A stretch of 64,000 nt of DNA from Aldrovandia affinis. Lineage: Eukaryota > Chordata > Actinopteri > Notacanthiformes > Halosauridae. The position numbers and the translations under genes are program-made. The stretch is taken from NCBI GenBank assembly GCA_029706075.1, contig JAINUG010000002.1, positions 1,795,314-1,859,313 of the forward strand, given 5' to 3'. Every line of letters begins with the position of its first letter. Within the stretch, counting starts at the first letter, position 1. Positions 22,792-35,110 of the stretch are shown here, piece after piece. Under the pieces are notes generated by a model, which was not told the DNA's origin, did not search any database, and saw only the letters and a program-made list of their open reading frames with translations.

Positions 22792-24200
22792 TCTCTCACT
22801 CTCTCAAATTCAAACTAGATTGCAGAATATACATTTTTAAATATTGCCAAATATTTGTGTGCAGCAAATAAACGTAAACAGGATGAATAATCAGCAAACA
22901 CAAACTAGGAAAAGTGTGATAGAAAAAAACAACAACGATAATAATAATAATAGTAATGATAAAATAATTGTCCACATTAAATAAGTAAATATTTTATTAT
23001 CATTAATGCTGGCTTGCAGCTTATTTGTTTCATTTATATAGTGCCTCAGTTGCTTCCTCACTGTCCTTCAGACTATGGAATGCTGTCACAGACCAGACGT
23101 GTGTATGCATGTATGTATATATACAAAAATGTATATATATATTTCATACATACATAGATATGTCAAATACATCTCTCGCTTACACTGTCTCTCTCCTCAG
23201 CTCTTTCTTCCTTCCTGATTCTCTCTGAATGGTGTTGAAAAGGTTGAGGTCCTCCTCAACATCCTGAGCACAGAATGCATGAAAAACGCTGGGAGACAGT
23301 GCCACACAGTGCCACCGCGCTGGGAGACAGTGCCACCTATTGGCCACAGTGAATATGAGCACTCATCAATGTTGCATCACAATTTGGCAGCCAGGCAGTC
23401 AGTTGCCTGTTTTATGACAGGTCTCATTAAGTCCTGTGGTATTCTTCACAGGAAGGGGTGCACCTTTTTTTAACGACTTGGCCGAGAGAGCCATCCGCTG
23501 TGGGGCAGATCTCCAGCTTTTACCAAACAGCTCACTAACTCATCACCTAATTACCCGACAGCAACTTTAATTGATTTTACTTTAAGTGCAATATTAGCTC
23601 ACTGAATTAGTGAAAAGTGAAGAGTCTTGCCAAACTCTGAGACCTGCTGTTGAGATGACATCACTGGAATTTTGAGATAATGATTTGTCATACAAAACAC
23701 GTTGGCATGGGGGGGGGATGGGGGTACTCAGGGTGAGTGAGCGTGGGTACACATCGTTTTGTTCTGCTTCCACATTAGTGTTTATCGATCTAGCGTGAGC
23801 CACAAGCAGCATGTGGTCTTGCTGTATTTTCCTGAACAAGCCTCTTGCAAAGCCATTGGCTGATGGATGACAGTGGCAAACAGGGTCAATCTGAGCCTGT
23901 GGGATCAGGTGTGGTTCCTGCCTGAGGGACTCTCATACCTGCAGTACAAGCCCAACGACGCTGCTGGGCCACAGCCTCTCTCCGCCACCACCACAGGGCG
24001 GCTGTGTGACTAGTCCATACGGACCTGAATACAGAGTGACTGCCACACTGGGAGAGCTACCTGCCTCTCTCCATTACCTCACATGGCCTTAGGATCAGCA
24101 CACAGAAAGATTTGAATGATCTGACTGCTCTGAATAAAAGCCCTACAGACAGACCGATACACAGAAGAGGCCCCTGGTGCCGGATGCAGAACAAAGGCCT
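21030..24200. other. Intergenic, with purine and pyrimidine repeats
   Basis: A GA-rich tract lies at 21668-21895, CT repeats at 22665-22806 and a short AAT run near 22935. No supported gene. A short coding-like stretch at 23866-24012 is discussed in the findings. Confidence 0.5.
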
Positions 24201-24206
24201 GTTTAC

Positions 24207-24325
24207 TAGACTGTGTGTGTGCACGCGCGTGTGTGCGTTTGTGTGTGTACGGTTTGCGCACACGTGTTTGCGTATGCGCGCATGTGCACATAAGCACATG
24301 GGTGTGTGTGAGCCGCCATCGCACA

Positions 24326-24356
<31 letters not shown>

Positions 24357-24358
24357 CT
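24207..24358. repeat. GT-rich microsatellite
   Basis: Imperfect GT/GC alternation ending in a pure GT run at 24330-24357. Confidence 0.9.
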
Positions 24359-24954
24359 CAGACTAGAGTAGACGGAGTGAGAAGGGGTAGAGCTCCGATA
24401 TGTAGCGTCATCACAGGCCACACCCCTCTGACCGCCCACTTTGCCCCTCCCTGTTTGCTCTGCTCTTTCCTGTTTGCACTTGGGACCTCCCACTTTTTCA
24501 GTTTGAGGAAAAAGGTTTTATCAGCATTACTGCACTCATCTGTTTTCATGCAACACAACAGTGCCCTATTAATCATCATTTGTTAGTTTATATTTTTTCT
24601 TGTTAAAAGAAGTAATGTTACAGTGTGCTGTTTTAAACGATGGTCCCTCAGGCAGCTGTAAAGCTTCCGGCTTTGTGTGTGTGGAAGCCAGCGCGCTTTC
24701 TGCAGAATGGTCTTTCAGCGTGAGAAGCAGAGCTTGTTTGTTTACTTTACTCTGGGAAGCTGAGTGCAGGGAGCAGAGCAGCACATGTGAAGGTTGGGTG
24801 ACTTTTTTTTTGAGGAGGGGGTGAAGGGTGTGAGCTACATGGTGTGAGTCGAGATCTGGAGAGACTATTCTTCCCCCGCACTGTCTGCGATTTGAGCATT
24901 TAGAGTATGTAAAGTGCACTTTACCTTACAGCTTAGATCTCTCCAACGCATACT

Positions 24955-25149
24955 GCACACACACACACACACACACACATACACAACACATGCTGTACAC
25001 ATACACACACATACACACTGCATACACAACACATATTGGACATATACACACACACTGCATACACAACACACTGCATACACACACACACATACTCCACACA
25101 TACACACACACTGCATACACAACACATACTGCACATACAATCATTGCAT

Positions 25150-25182
<33 letters not shown>
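24955..25182. repeat. CA-rich compound microsatellite
   Basis: CA runs separated by repeated tgcatacacaacacat units of roughly 20-40 bases. Confidence 0.9.
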
Positions 25183-25214
25183 AACAGAAAAGAGAGATGA
25201 TGTATTTTAAAGGC

Positions 25215-26577
25215 ATTTAAATAGGACTCATATTTTGAAGTAACTCAATTTCAATTAAGAAGGAGTTTACACGTGTGTTTCGTATTACTGTAATGTCAAT
25301 ACTAATTACCAATATGTTTTTACTATAAAATACATTTTAAAATCAATATGTGAGTTTCTAAAGCAACATGAGAGAACTAACAGATTCTTAAAATAGTTGG
25401 TGCCCAAATTAGAGGTATGTTAGTCACAGAAATGGCAAAATTATTATTATATAATGTGTCAAGGGGAACAGTGCATACACCAAGCAAAGTAAAATTGAAA
25501 AGAGAAACAGTGGTTGGCACAGAAAAGAAAATTTCCACAGAACTGAATCCACAACTCCATGACCCAGTCTCAATAAAAACTGTATGTCGTGAGCTTCACA
25601 AAGCTGATATTTATGATTGGGCTGCAATTCAGAAACCACTTGTAACCAAGGCCAATGCACAACAATGCAACAACTTGCTTTAATGAGCACAAAACCTGGA
25701 CTGCAGTGGGAGAAAGCAGTGGGAGAAAGTAATATGGTCTGATGAGTCGTCTTTTACTCCTTTTCCTGTCCATAAATCTGGACAGGTTTATGTTTGGACA
25801 AACCCAAAGGAAGCCTTCAACCTACATTGCCTGTTCCAAACTTTTAAACATGGTGGTGGATCTGTTATGGTATGGATAGACATATCCTGTGGGTCATTGG
25901 GTCCGATTATTACTCTGCATGGTAGAATTATGGCCAAGGAATACAAAGCTGTTTTAGGTGGCCAGGTGTACCCTATGGTGTAAACATTGATTCCTCATTT
26001 CAAGATGATAACGACCCTATACACAATGCTAAATGGGCTCAAGAGTGGTTTAATGAACACATTACATTACATTACATTACAGGCATTTAGCAGACGCTCT
26101 TATCCAGAGCAACTTACACAGTTTCACATTCCTTTACATACAATCCATTTATACAGCTGGATATTTACTGAAGCAATCCAGGTTAAGTACCTTGCTCAAG
26201 GGTACAACGGCAGTGCCCCCACCTGGGATCGAACCTACAACCTTTGCGTTACAAGCCCAGTTCCCTAACCATTATGCTAACACTGCCGCCGATGGTCTTC
26301 CCTTCCCAGGATGGCCTTCCCAATCACCAGGTCTAAACGTCATTGAACCTTTATGGGAAATCCTGGAACAAAGAGTGCAGAGTAGATTTCCACTGCCTTC
26401 ATCTCTCAAACAACTGGAGACTTTCCTTCTTGAAGAATGGTCCAATAGCGCACTAGACACAGTTAAAAACTTGTATAACAGTATTCCAAGCAGGATTGAA
26501 GCTGTTCTAAAGCTTGGCCCAACTCCTTATTAGCTAATACATATTAATATATTGTTTTTATTATTTTGTCTACCCCC
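25215..26577 (+). mobile_element. Degraded Tc1-like transposon with a nested SINE
   Basis: Plus-strand transposase remains include VCRELHKADIYDWAAIQKPL, a VIWSDES-like segment near 25730, HGGGSVMVW near 25855 and NVIEPLWEILEQRVQSRF near 26340. The right end reads ttattattttgtctaccccc. Stops and shifts break the frame, and a SINE interrupts it at 26064-26287. Same family as 11645-12617. Confidence 0.88.
26064..26287 (-). mobile_element. tRNA-derived SINE (type B) nested in a Tc1-like element
   Basis: Reverse-orientation SINE: tail cagacgctcttatccagagc at the left, B-box complement ggatcgaacc and head at the right. It lies inside the transposase region. Confidence 0.9.
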
Positions 26578-26579
26578 TT

Positions 26580-28110
26580 TAATGAAACTGTATGTGGAGC
26601 TTCATGGCTGGGTTTGTACCAGAGTAGTTACTAGGACTAAGAGGAAGGTACTTGAACGGATTTATTTGAACCAACTGCTCTGCTATAATGAGTACAATGT
26701 CCTGACTACACATGCAACTGCTCTGCCCTGTGGGGAAACCTCTGCTGTTTCTTATACTGAGGGTAACATGCTCCAGAAGAGGGAGTGTGGAAACCTTTGG
26801 TGCCACTCCAGAGAGGGGACATAAAACAGAGCAAACATTGTGGGTCATTCACAGCACAGGAGTAGACAGGGCCTTTTGCTGCCTGGTGTGCTCTGGGACA
26901 TTCACCATCTCAGCACATCTGCTGGATGTCACAGTACCCTGGAGAGGGGTGGGGGTGGGGGTGGGGGGTGGGGGGGTTCATCATTCACAGCAGGAGGCAC
27001 ACACCAGTCCAGTGTGCAGTGGCCACTTGTAAGACAGTACCATCAATAGAGAAACCATGGAATCTGCTGAGATGGGGTGATCAGGGCCTTTAAGGCTAAG
27101 ACTACGGTTCATGACCAGTTCTAACTCATCTCTAACTCACTCTACTCTGTCACACACACACAACCGTGCGGCTGAAATACCTTCCAGCAGTGTCGTGTGT
27201 TAAAGTCCAATAGTCCGCTGTCGGGAGGGACAGTTCAAACCTGCCATTGTGGTCAGAGTTTCATCGCTCTTCTTTCCCCTTTACTCAGCACCCTCTCTCT
27301 CCAGCTCAGGGCCACGACAACACACACACACACACACACAGTATAGCAGCCATGACCTCTTCCAATCATAACATCTTCTCATCTTTCCCTTTTTCCATTG
27401 ACAATAACATTCAACAGGGCTATCATGTCTAATATATGTGACTTGTATCAAAAATGCATACAGGACAATATATTTAGACATTTATGTGCAAGTTAAGATT
27501 TTTTCTTAAGTTTTTTCTTAATATGTAATAGCACAGCTTATTCTAAATTGTTCACCCTACATCTAAGATAATTTCTTGAATTTCTTAGTTTACCTATTGC
27601 CAAGGGTACAGGCAGGGGTGCTGCCAGGAATCCTGGACCCCATTAAAATATATGACACTGCCCCCATAGCCTATTGATGGCACGATTTTGCTGCTTCTGC
27701 AAGCCTCTTTTCTAGCCTGATCAGTGTGCTGATTCTGGCTGGCCAGTGTGGTTAGACTTAGACAGCTCCATCTCATGGCTATTTAGCAGTACTACAGCAT
27801 TTTGGTTCTCACTGGCTCAGTCACACACAGCAGCTGCCTTTGTCAGCATAAGATAAAATGTCAAGATAACAATGGATAAAACATAGACATATTGTACGTG
27901 TAAAGAAAGGAGACAATTTAGGCAGCAACCAAAAACATTTGGCAGATTGAAGTGGTTCAGCAGGACTGCAGGTTCAATCACTCAGAGCTGACATCCACAT
28001 AAGGTGAAGGTGTGAAGAAATGCAGACACCCTCCCTGTCACCAGAGAGCATAAAATCACTCATTCAGAATTTTCCTGCTACAGAGCTGGAGTCAGATTCA
28101 CTCACATTCA
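26580..28110. other. Intergenic, no gene seen
   Basis: Contains a G-rich gggggt run at 26943-26977 and a short CA run near 27323. No supported exon. Confidence 0.5.
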
Positions 28111-28112
28111 TT

Positions 28113-28258
28113 CTGTGTGGCTCAGTTGGTAGAGCACGGCATTGGCAACGCTGGTTGTGGGTTCAATTCCCACTGGGACCACATGTATGTATGCATTCAC
28201 TACTGTAAGTCGCTTTGGATAAAAGCATCTGCTAAATGGCATATATTATTATTATATA
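28113..28258 (+). mobile_element. tRNA-derived SINE (type A)
   Basis: The head tggctcagttggtagagcac looks like an A box and gggttcaattcc is a B box. The tail gtcgctttggataaaagcat is the shared fish SINE end. It resembles a tRNA gene only in its first 70 bases and lacks a proper cloverleaf 3' half. Confidence 0.88.
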
Positions 28259-28259
28259 A

Positions 28260-30479
28260 ACTAGTTCAGGTTCAGTGTGATTTTCCATGATCATTTTTGC
28301 CCTGCTAACCCTGGTCAGCCCAGCTTGCTTGTGTTACTGCTGCTGGCCGTCTTACAGGTACGGGCATGCTGTGGGTGGAGTTGCTAGGCTGCCATATATA
28401 ATGCAGAGATAATCAGTGAAGCAAAAAATAGAGCATGCTGACCATTGCTGATCAGAATAAACTAACAGACGTAATATGAAGTTTCATTTTTTTATGCAAC
28501 ATTGGACTACATATGTGGTCCAGCTAGTTTCATCACTCTGGGTAGAGCTCAGATTGTTGTACTTACTGGGGTCAGACAGCTGTGGTTCCAGCTGATGCTT
28601 ACCTTGTTCCAGCCCCTATTGTGGTGAAGAGGTATGAGAGCGCTGTATATGTGCGTAATTTGGCAAGATTTGTTTGTTGCTTTGCACTAGGAACTGTCTC
28701 TTCCAACACTGCAGGAGGAGGTGATCCAGTTTCTCTGCTCTGTTCTTGAGCTAAGCCTCAATAAATGCAAACAGGGTCAGCCCTTCAGCGAAACCACTGG
28801 GACAAATCATTCGGGGGCCTTGCGCCACACCCAGATAATCTAGGGATGGGGATGAAACGTGGGGGAGGGGCCTTCTTCCTCTGAACAACACTTTCCCTTA
28901 ATTGTCATCTCATTTGGCACTGGGAAGAGAACAGGAAAATAGGAGTTTGGCTGCTGTTTTGGACACAGGGGACACATCTGCCTCTCCCAAACAGCAGACG
29001 GCTATAGGCTAGATTAGTTACACCCACTGCCGGTAAAACATGTGGAATCAATGTAAACTGGGACTTGGAAGCCATATTGGATCAGAACTGTTCAAATTGT
29101 TCCAACAGCACTAGTTGTTTAACTAAAATCCAAAATGCACACTTATGTAGGTTATAGAGAGGGGAGTGACCTGCTTCTAGTAATTCTATGCCTATACTCT
29201 GTAACCACTAGAAGCCCTATAGATGGTTGAACTAAAGGCTAGAGCTACCAGAAGTGGGCAAGATTAATATGATATTAACTGATGTTTTCTTTTACATTTA
29301 CATTTTTAAGCCAAATTATTAGTTGCTATGTTATGAATCTGCCATTTGCATGATCACTTTATGCAAATAATGCATTATGCAACAGATCCATTTGAGAAAT
29401 TATGGTTAGTCAGGTGTTTGTTTAGCGGTATTTTATCCAAACAATTCTGTATGTAATATTTTATCAGTTAGAAAATCACAATATACAGATACACTAGAGG
29501 CCCCGGGAACACTGCCAATCCCATATAAATGTAGGCCTAAACATTATAATACTTTATTACTAATCGTGCACTATCCCAAAAGTGACCACCATTAATTACG
29601 TCTTGGTACATTTGATATTTTTGTCATTTAGCAGACGAGTCCAGAGCGACTTACAAAAAGTGCATTAATTAATACATGGTAAGATTATCATAGTCCACGC
29701 CAGAGATCAGTGTCATGATACAGTAATAGACAAACCGTACCTGGAAGACAAGGAGGAAAAAGTTCGGCTTTTTTTTGGGGGGGGCAGACATCAACATAGA
29801 TACATATTACAAAATGCAGTATTGAACATGAAAGCAGTGGTGATGACAATTAGTGGTAATGGAGTCTGAAGAGGTGGGTTTTCAGTCTCTTGGGAGGAAG
29901 GTGAAGTGGTGAGATAGCAAGTGGTGAGCGCTTTTACCAAGTACATTTTTCTTCACCAGTTGTGTACTGTATTGGTCCCAGCAAATCCACAACCATGCCC
30001 GTTAATGAGTAATCAAAAAAACTACAGAAATGGAGCTGACTCTATGCCGGGGTTGCGACTACTTCGTTCACCTTTTCCATCGAATTGAAATAAAAAGTAC
30101 TGCCCTTTGCTGCCGAAGGAGCCACCCAGTCTCCCTCTTTCAAGGCACTACCTTCCTTTAGGGCTGTATACTCCAGTCACAGCCAAAACGTAACAGTCCT
30201 TTACCATGGACGTGCTATCTGGAAGAGTAGTTTGAAACCGAAAAGCACAGAGGAGAGTAGGAACAACTCTAACTCCCCCCCCCTCCCCAATGCAAATGCA
30301 GAAAATAAATCTGTCTCCTTCCCTATCGAGTGGGCTGTTTCGCCTCGTCACGCAGAGGAGTTGATGACAGCAGTTCGATATCATGTCGGCTGTTTATGTG
30401 GAGGTGCGGCGGTTGTTGCCATGACAGCATGTAGTTAGGAAAGTCTTCGCTTGCCTTCAGTTATTTGCGTTAAGAAAAA
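28260..30479. other. Intergenic, upstream of KNDC1
   Basis: A SINE-tail fragment lies at about 29625-29655. No gene is supported. Bases 29900-30479 precede the KNDC1 promoter zone. Confidence 0.45.
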
Positions 30480-30792
30480 AAGATTACTGTAGTCGATTTC
30501 ACTATCACCAAGGCAAAAGGGTGGCTGTTGTGCGAGGAGTACCGCAGTGCTGCTTATGTCTCGTGGAATGCCGCAGAATGCTGGTCCGACATAGAACGTT
30601 CGAAAAAGTATTCTCTGTTGGTGTTTGGCTCTTCCGCGCAGGCATATAATCTGTCCCGACTCATTACTGTGTTGCTAGGAAAACGACAGGGGGAAAAGTA
30701 GCTCTTTTGTTTCGGATAAACAGTGACTCTGCGCCATGGCAGTTTTAAAGGAACATTATCTATTGTGATTTAATGCGATTTATCTAAATACT
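30480..30792 (+). promoter_or_regulatory. KNDC1: Inferred promoter / 5' UTR zone of KNDC1
   Basis: This is the sequence directly upstream of the KNDC1 start codon. It has more CpG than its flanks, no recognised transposon and no convincing TATA box. An upstream non-coding exon elsewhere cannot be excluded. Placement rests only on position. Confidence 0.3.
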
Positions 30793-30897
30793 ATGGGGAC
30801 TTTTGAAACTGCCGTGTCCGCATATTATGAGGAAGAAGAAGAGGACGAGGAGGCGTACTATGAATTTGAGCCTCTCCCTGCATTGTTAGAAGATGAG
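30793..30897 (+). CDS. KNDC1: KNDC1 exon 1: start codon and acidic N-terminus
   Basis: ATG at 30793 opens MGTFETAVSAYYEEEEEDEE, followed by AYYEFEPLPALLEDE. The donor GAG|gtgaga begins at 30898 (phase 0). Mammalian KNDC1 starts with a similar acidic stretch ending in FEPLP and EDE just before the KIND1 motif ENVSLADIL, which is exactly what exon 2 supplies. An in-frame stop shortly upstream is not needed to choose this start: it is the only ATG ahead of the conserved EFEPLP block in this exon. Confidence 0.85.
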
Positions 30898-33800
30898 GTG
30901 AGACGTTCTTACTTATAGGCTAACTACTTATAAGCAAACTATGTAGCTGGCCTCCACTAAGTATTAACTTTTAACATCTACAACTATTATGAAAACGATA
31001 ACGTGGCTTGCTGTTATTATTGTTCTTATTATTATTATCACTATTTTATTATTATGTTATTTTATTTATTATGTTTTCCCTGTTCAGGTAGAACAAATGC
31101 ATGTTTGCGTGCGTCTAAAACAGGAAGAATGCTGCATTCATTTAACCATCAGGGAATTCGTCATATATAGCCTTTATCTTTCTATATTGTTGTTAGCAGA
31201 ATCATTTCCTCGATATGTCCCAGCTGTGCGGAGTTTTAATGTGATTCCTTGTGATATGTAAGGCTCCGATCCCCTCCCCTTCTTTCCTGGCCAGTTGAAT
31301 GCCTATGGGCTTTGTCAACCTGATTATGATTGATTGAAGAACGTTATTGGCTGTCACGTCACGTCGATGCGCAGATGAAATTTCCAGCGCGCTGACCAGA
31401 ATGAATTCTGCAAAATTCCATGCAAATTCTTGAATTCTTGGAGTTTCGCAGACCTTTTTTTCACCGTGACCCATTCCCAATCAATATGAACAGAATTAAA
31501 TGCAACTGTCACAGGACCCATAAAAGCCTTAAGACTCTGGTAAAACACGACCCTGGTTTTGACCGGACTGTGTTAATTAAATATTGATGACACACACTGT
31601 AACGTGCTGAATGTCACTGGCCCAGATTGAGTTAGGTCCGGCACTCACATGACTGAAAAAAGCAACTGTAATTCGGATTTGGCTGTTTGTATTGAAACCC
31701 CTCCCATTTAGCAGGTGGTGGAAGTGTTGATTGGCTGCTGAAAGGTGCTGTCAGTGTCGATTAGTTATTTTAACAATGATGTCAGTGTTAATTGATTGTT
31801 TGGAAGGTGACTCCAGTGTTGATTGGTTGTTTGATGTCGCATAGATGAATACAGACATGTGTCTGAGCCCATCCTGGTCAAAAGCACATCAATCTCAGCC
31901 AAACAATGAAAAAGTAGAGGGTGACAAGTGATACGTGACTTTGGATTGGCTGATGAACCTCTATCAGTAAGAATACAGTGTTGTAGATTAATGTGACAGT
32001 TAGCAGGCTTTTAGGTGCACTGTTTTTACTTAGGTTTGTGGACAGTAGTTGTCCTGGCAGCAGTCTTGGAAGATATCCCATAAATATTGCTGGACAAGGC
32101 CATATATTTTTCTTTACATCTACACCTGGTCTCTGTGATTGAACAGCAGTCTGGTCTCTGTGATGGAGCAGCAGTCTGGTGTCTGTGATGGAGCAGCAGT
32201 CTGGTCTCTGTGAATGAGCAGCAGTCTGGTCTCTGTGATGGAGCAGCAGTCTGGTCTCTGTGATGGAGCAGTAGTCTGGTCTCTGTGAAGGAGAAGCAGT
32301 ATGGTATCTATAATGAAGCAGCAGGCTGGTCTCTGTGATGGAGCAGCAGTCTGGTGTCTGTGATGGATCAGCAGCAGTCTGTCTGGTCTATGTGATTGAG
32401 CAGTAGTCTGGTCTCTGTGAAGGAGAAGCAGGCTGGTCTCTGTGATGGATCAGCAGCAGTCTGGTCTCTGTGAAGGAGAAGCAGTATGGTATCTATACAG
32501 TGCCTATAGAAAGTCATCATACCCTTTTGAAATAGTCACTTTTTTATTAATTATCAGAAATTATGCCATTTTTTTCACTTGAATGTTTTAAGGCAAAATG
32601 TGTAAATAAAGGAAAAAGATGGATTTGAGGTACTTTCAATTCAGGCTGTAAGACAAAAAAAGTGACTATTTCAAAAGGGTATGATAACTTTCTATAGGCA
32701 CTGTAATGAAGTAGCAGTATGGTCTCTGTGATGGAGGAGCAGTCTGGTCTCTGTGATGGTGTAGTAAGTTATTGAGTTAGAAGTGTCAGGATGTTCTGTA
32801 AGCAATCATTTGTATCCTCAATAACTCATTCCCTCACTCATACATTTACCTTCATTGTCACTCATTCACAAACACTGTTTTTAACTCACTCACTCATTCA
32901 TTCACTCTCTTGCACTCACTCACTCACTCACTGTTTTTAACTCACTCATTCATTCACTCTCTTGCACTTACTCACTCTCTCACTCACTCATTTGCTCACT
33001 CTTGTTTCTTACTCTCAGTTTGGGTTCATGGAAAATCAGGAATTAGAGCCCATGGAGTGAAAAGAAAAGTTATGTAGGCCGAAAGAAAGAGAGGAATAGA
33101 GAGAGACTCCATTTTTCTGCAGCATTCACAAGGGAATATACCAGTCTATTTATGGACCTGTGCAGCTGCTTAAAGTGGCTTTAAAGTGGCAGTGTTCAGG
33201 TCTGTGAACATGTCTTATCTAGAGACTGGTACCAGCGTAGTGTTCAGGTCTTTGAGTGTTCGTGATCTGGCAGAGTCAGATCAGAGCAGTGTTGAGGTCT
33301 GTAAATATGCCTGATCTGTGGACTGCGATTAGAGCAGTGTCCAGGTATTTGAGCGTGCGAACTAGCGGAATCAGAGCGGTGTACAGGTCTGTGAGCGTAC
33401 CTGAGCTGCAGACTGGCAGAATCAGAGCGGTGTTCAGATCTCTGACAGAATCAGAGCACTGCGTTCCTTTGTGTGCTGTCTGCCCCATTGCTCTGATCAT
33501 CTCTGAGGCCAGGCCAGCAAACAGGAAGGGGCAGACAGGCTTATTTCAGCATCTTGGACCCAGAGTCAGGTCTTTTCTTGGCAGAGAACAGTGCCCAGCT
33601 GTTTTCCTCTCAGAGCCTCTCCAGGCGAAGATAAAGATGTCACCACGCAGGGCACAAAAGGCTTCTGTTGGGCATAACGGGCATTCATGTTAAAGGTTCT
33701 GAACTGCAATTAATCAAAGCGTTTCAGTCTTGCTATCGGCCACGTCCCTCATTCACTCACATTTTACATGCGCTTTACATGTACACGTTCACGTGTCTTT

Positions 33801-34819
33801 TTTTGGCAGACACTTTTGTCCAAAGCGACTTCCAATGCCAATATGGCAAAACCCACCAAGTGCTAATAATCCATACAATACAATGCAGTACAATCATTTA
33901 GCAGACACTTTTATGCAAAGCGACTTGCGGAAAGTGCATTCAGCTGGAGTAGATGAACAACCACTTGACTCTACAATGTTCAAGCGCATCATTCCTCAAG
34001 TAAGCAGCTTAAACAAGGCAAGTGCTAATTACTAGGAAACTACACTCACTTGTTCGCTCACTCACTGAAGGGCTCCTAGTTCTTTGTGAACAATATTTAT
34101 CCATTCTACCATTACAAGTAAAATAGACCAGTTGTGTAGTGGCAGCCAATATGTTCTTTTCTTGTTGTTTCCAAGTGACTGTCGATGGGAGTGGGGTGTG
34201 TAAAAAGACACACAGAACAGGGAAACCACTGATAGGCAAGTGGGTTTAACCTCCCTGGTCAATAGAGACAACTTTGCGGTAATTATGTTTTACAACACAG
34301 AAGATCTACACTGCAGAGTAGCACTGAAATCAGGTATTTGTGATTCAAATAAATGGAGGAGGAAAATGCTGCTCAGTTCTTTTTTTAATAACGAGTTGAA
34401 TATGTTTGGTGGTGGAAGTCTGTGGGGAGGGGGGAATGTTGGCACGTGAATGGGATTCCTGTCTGCTGATTCAACCGGGACAAAGCCACCCTGTGATCCA
34501 CTGCTCCGTCAAATGTCAGCAAAATCCAGCTGCTGAGCGAAAAGACTCCTCTCTTATTTATCCACAAAGGAAATACCAAGATACTCACTTACTTCTACAA
34601 GTGCTTATGCAGCTCCTTCCACATGCATAATGCATGTTTCCATCATAATGTCCCGCTGAGGGCTTTGCACAATTGTAAAAGTACAAATCAGCATGGATAG
34701 TTAGAATTATATGAATACATTTTATCATGTAATTAATGGGCCGTTGCTGAATTGTCGACTGTGTCAGTGTTATAGTCATGTGATGTGTGCTTGGCATTCA
34801 GCGGGCATACAAATGGTAA

Positions 34820-34860
<41 letters not shown>

Positions 34861-34954
34861 ATTTCTGTTTGTGTACATTTGTGCACATGTGCGTGCATGG
34901 AAAATTGTGTGTGTGTGTGTGTGTGTGTATGTACGTGGGGTGTCTGTGCTTATG

Positions 34955-34989
<35 letters not shown>

Positions 34990-35072
34990 ATTTGTGGGGT
35001 GTCTGTGCTTATGTGTTTGTGTGTGTGTGTTTGTGCGGTGTCTGTGCTTATGTGTGTATGTGTGTGTATGTA

Positions 35073-35110
<38 letters not shown>

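Noticed and set aside
28113..28185. Possible true tRNA gene
   Set aside because: A and B boxes are present, but no proper acceptor stem or anticodon arm closes, and the fish SINE tail follows.
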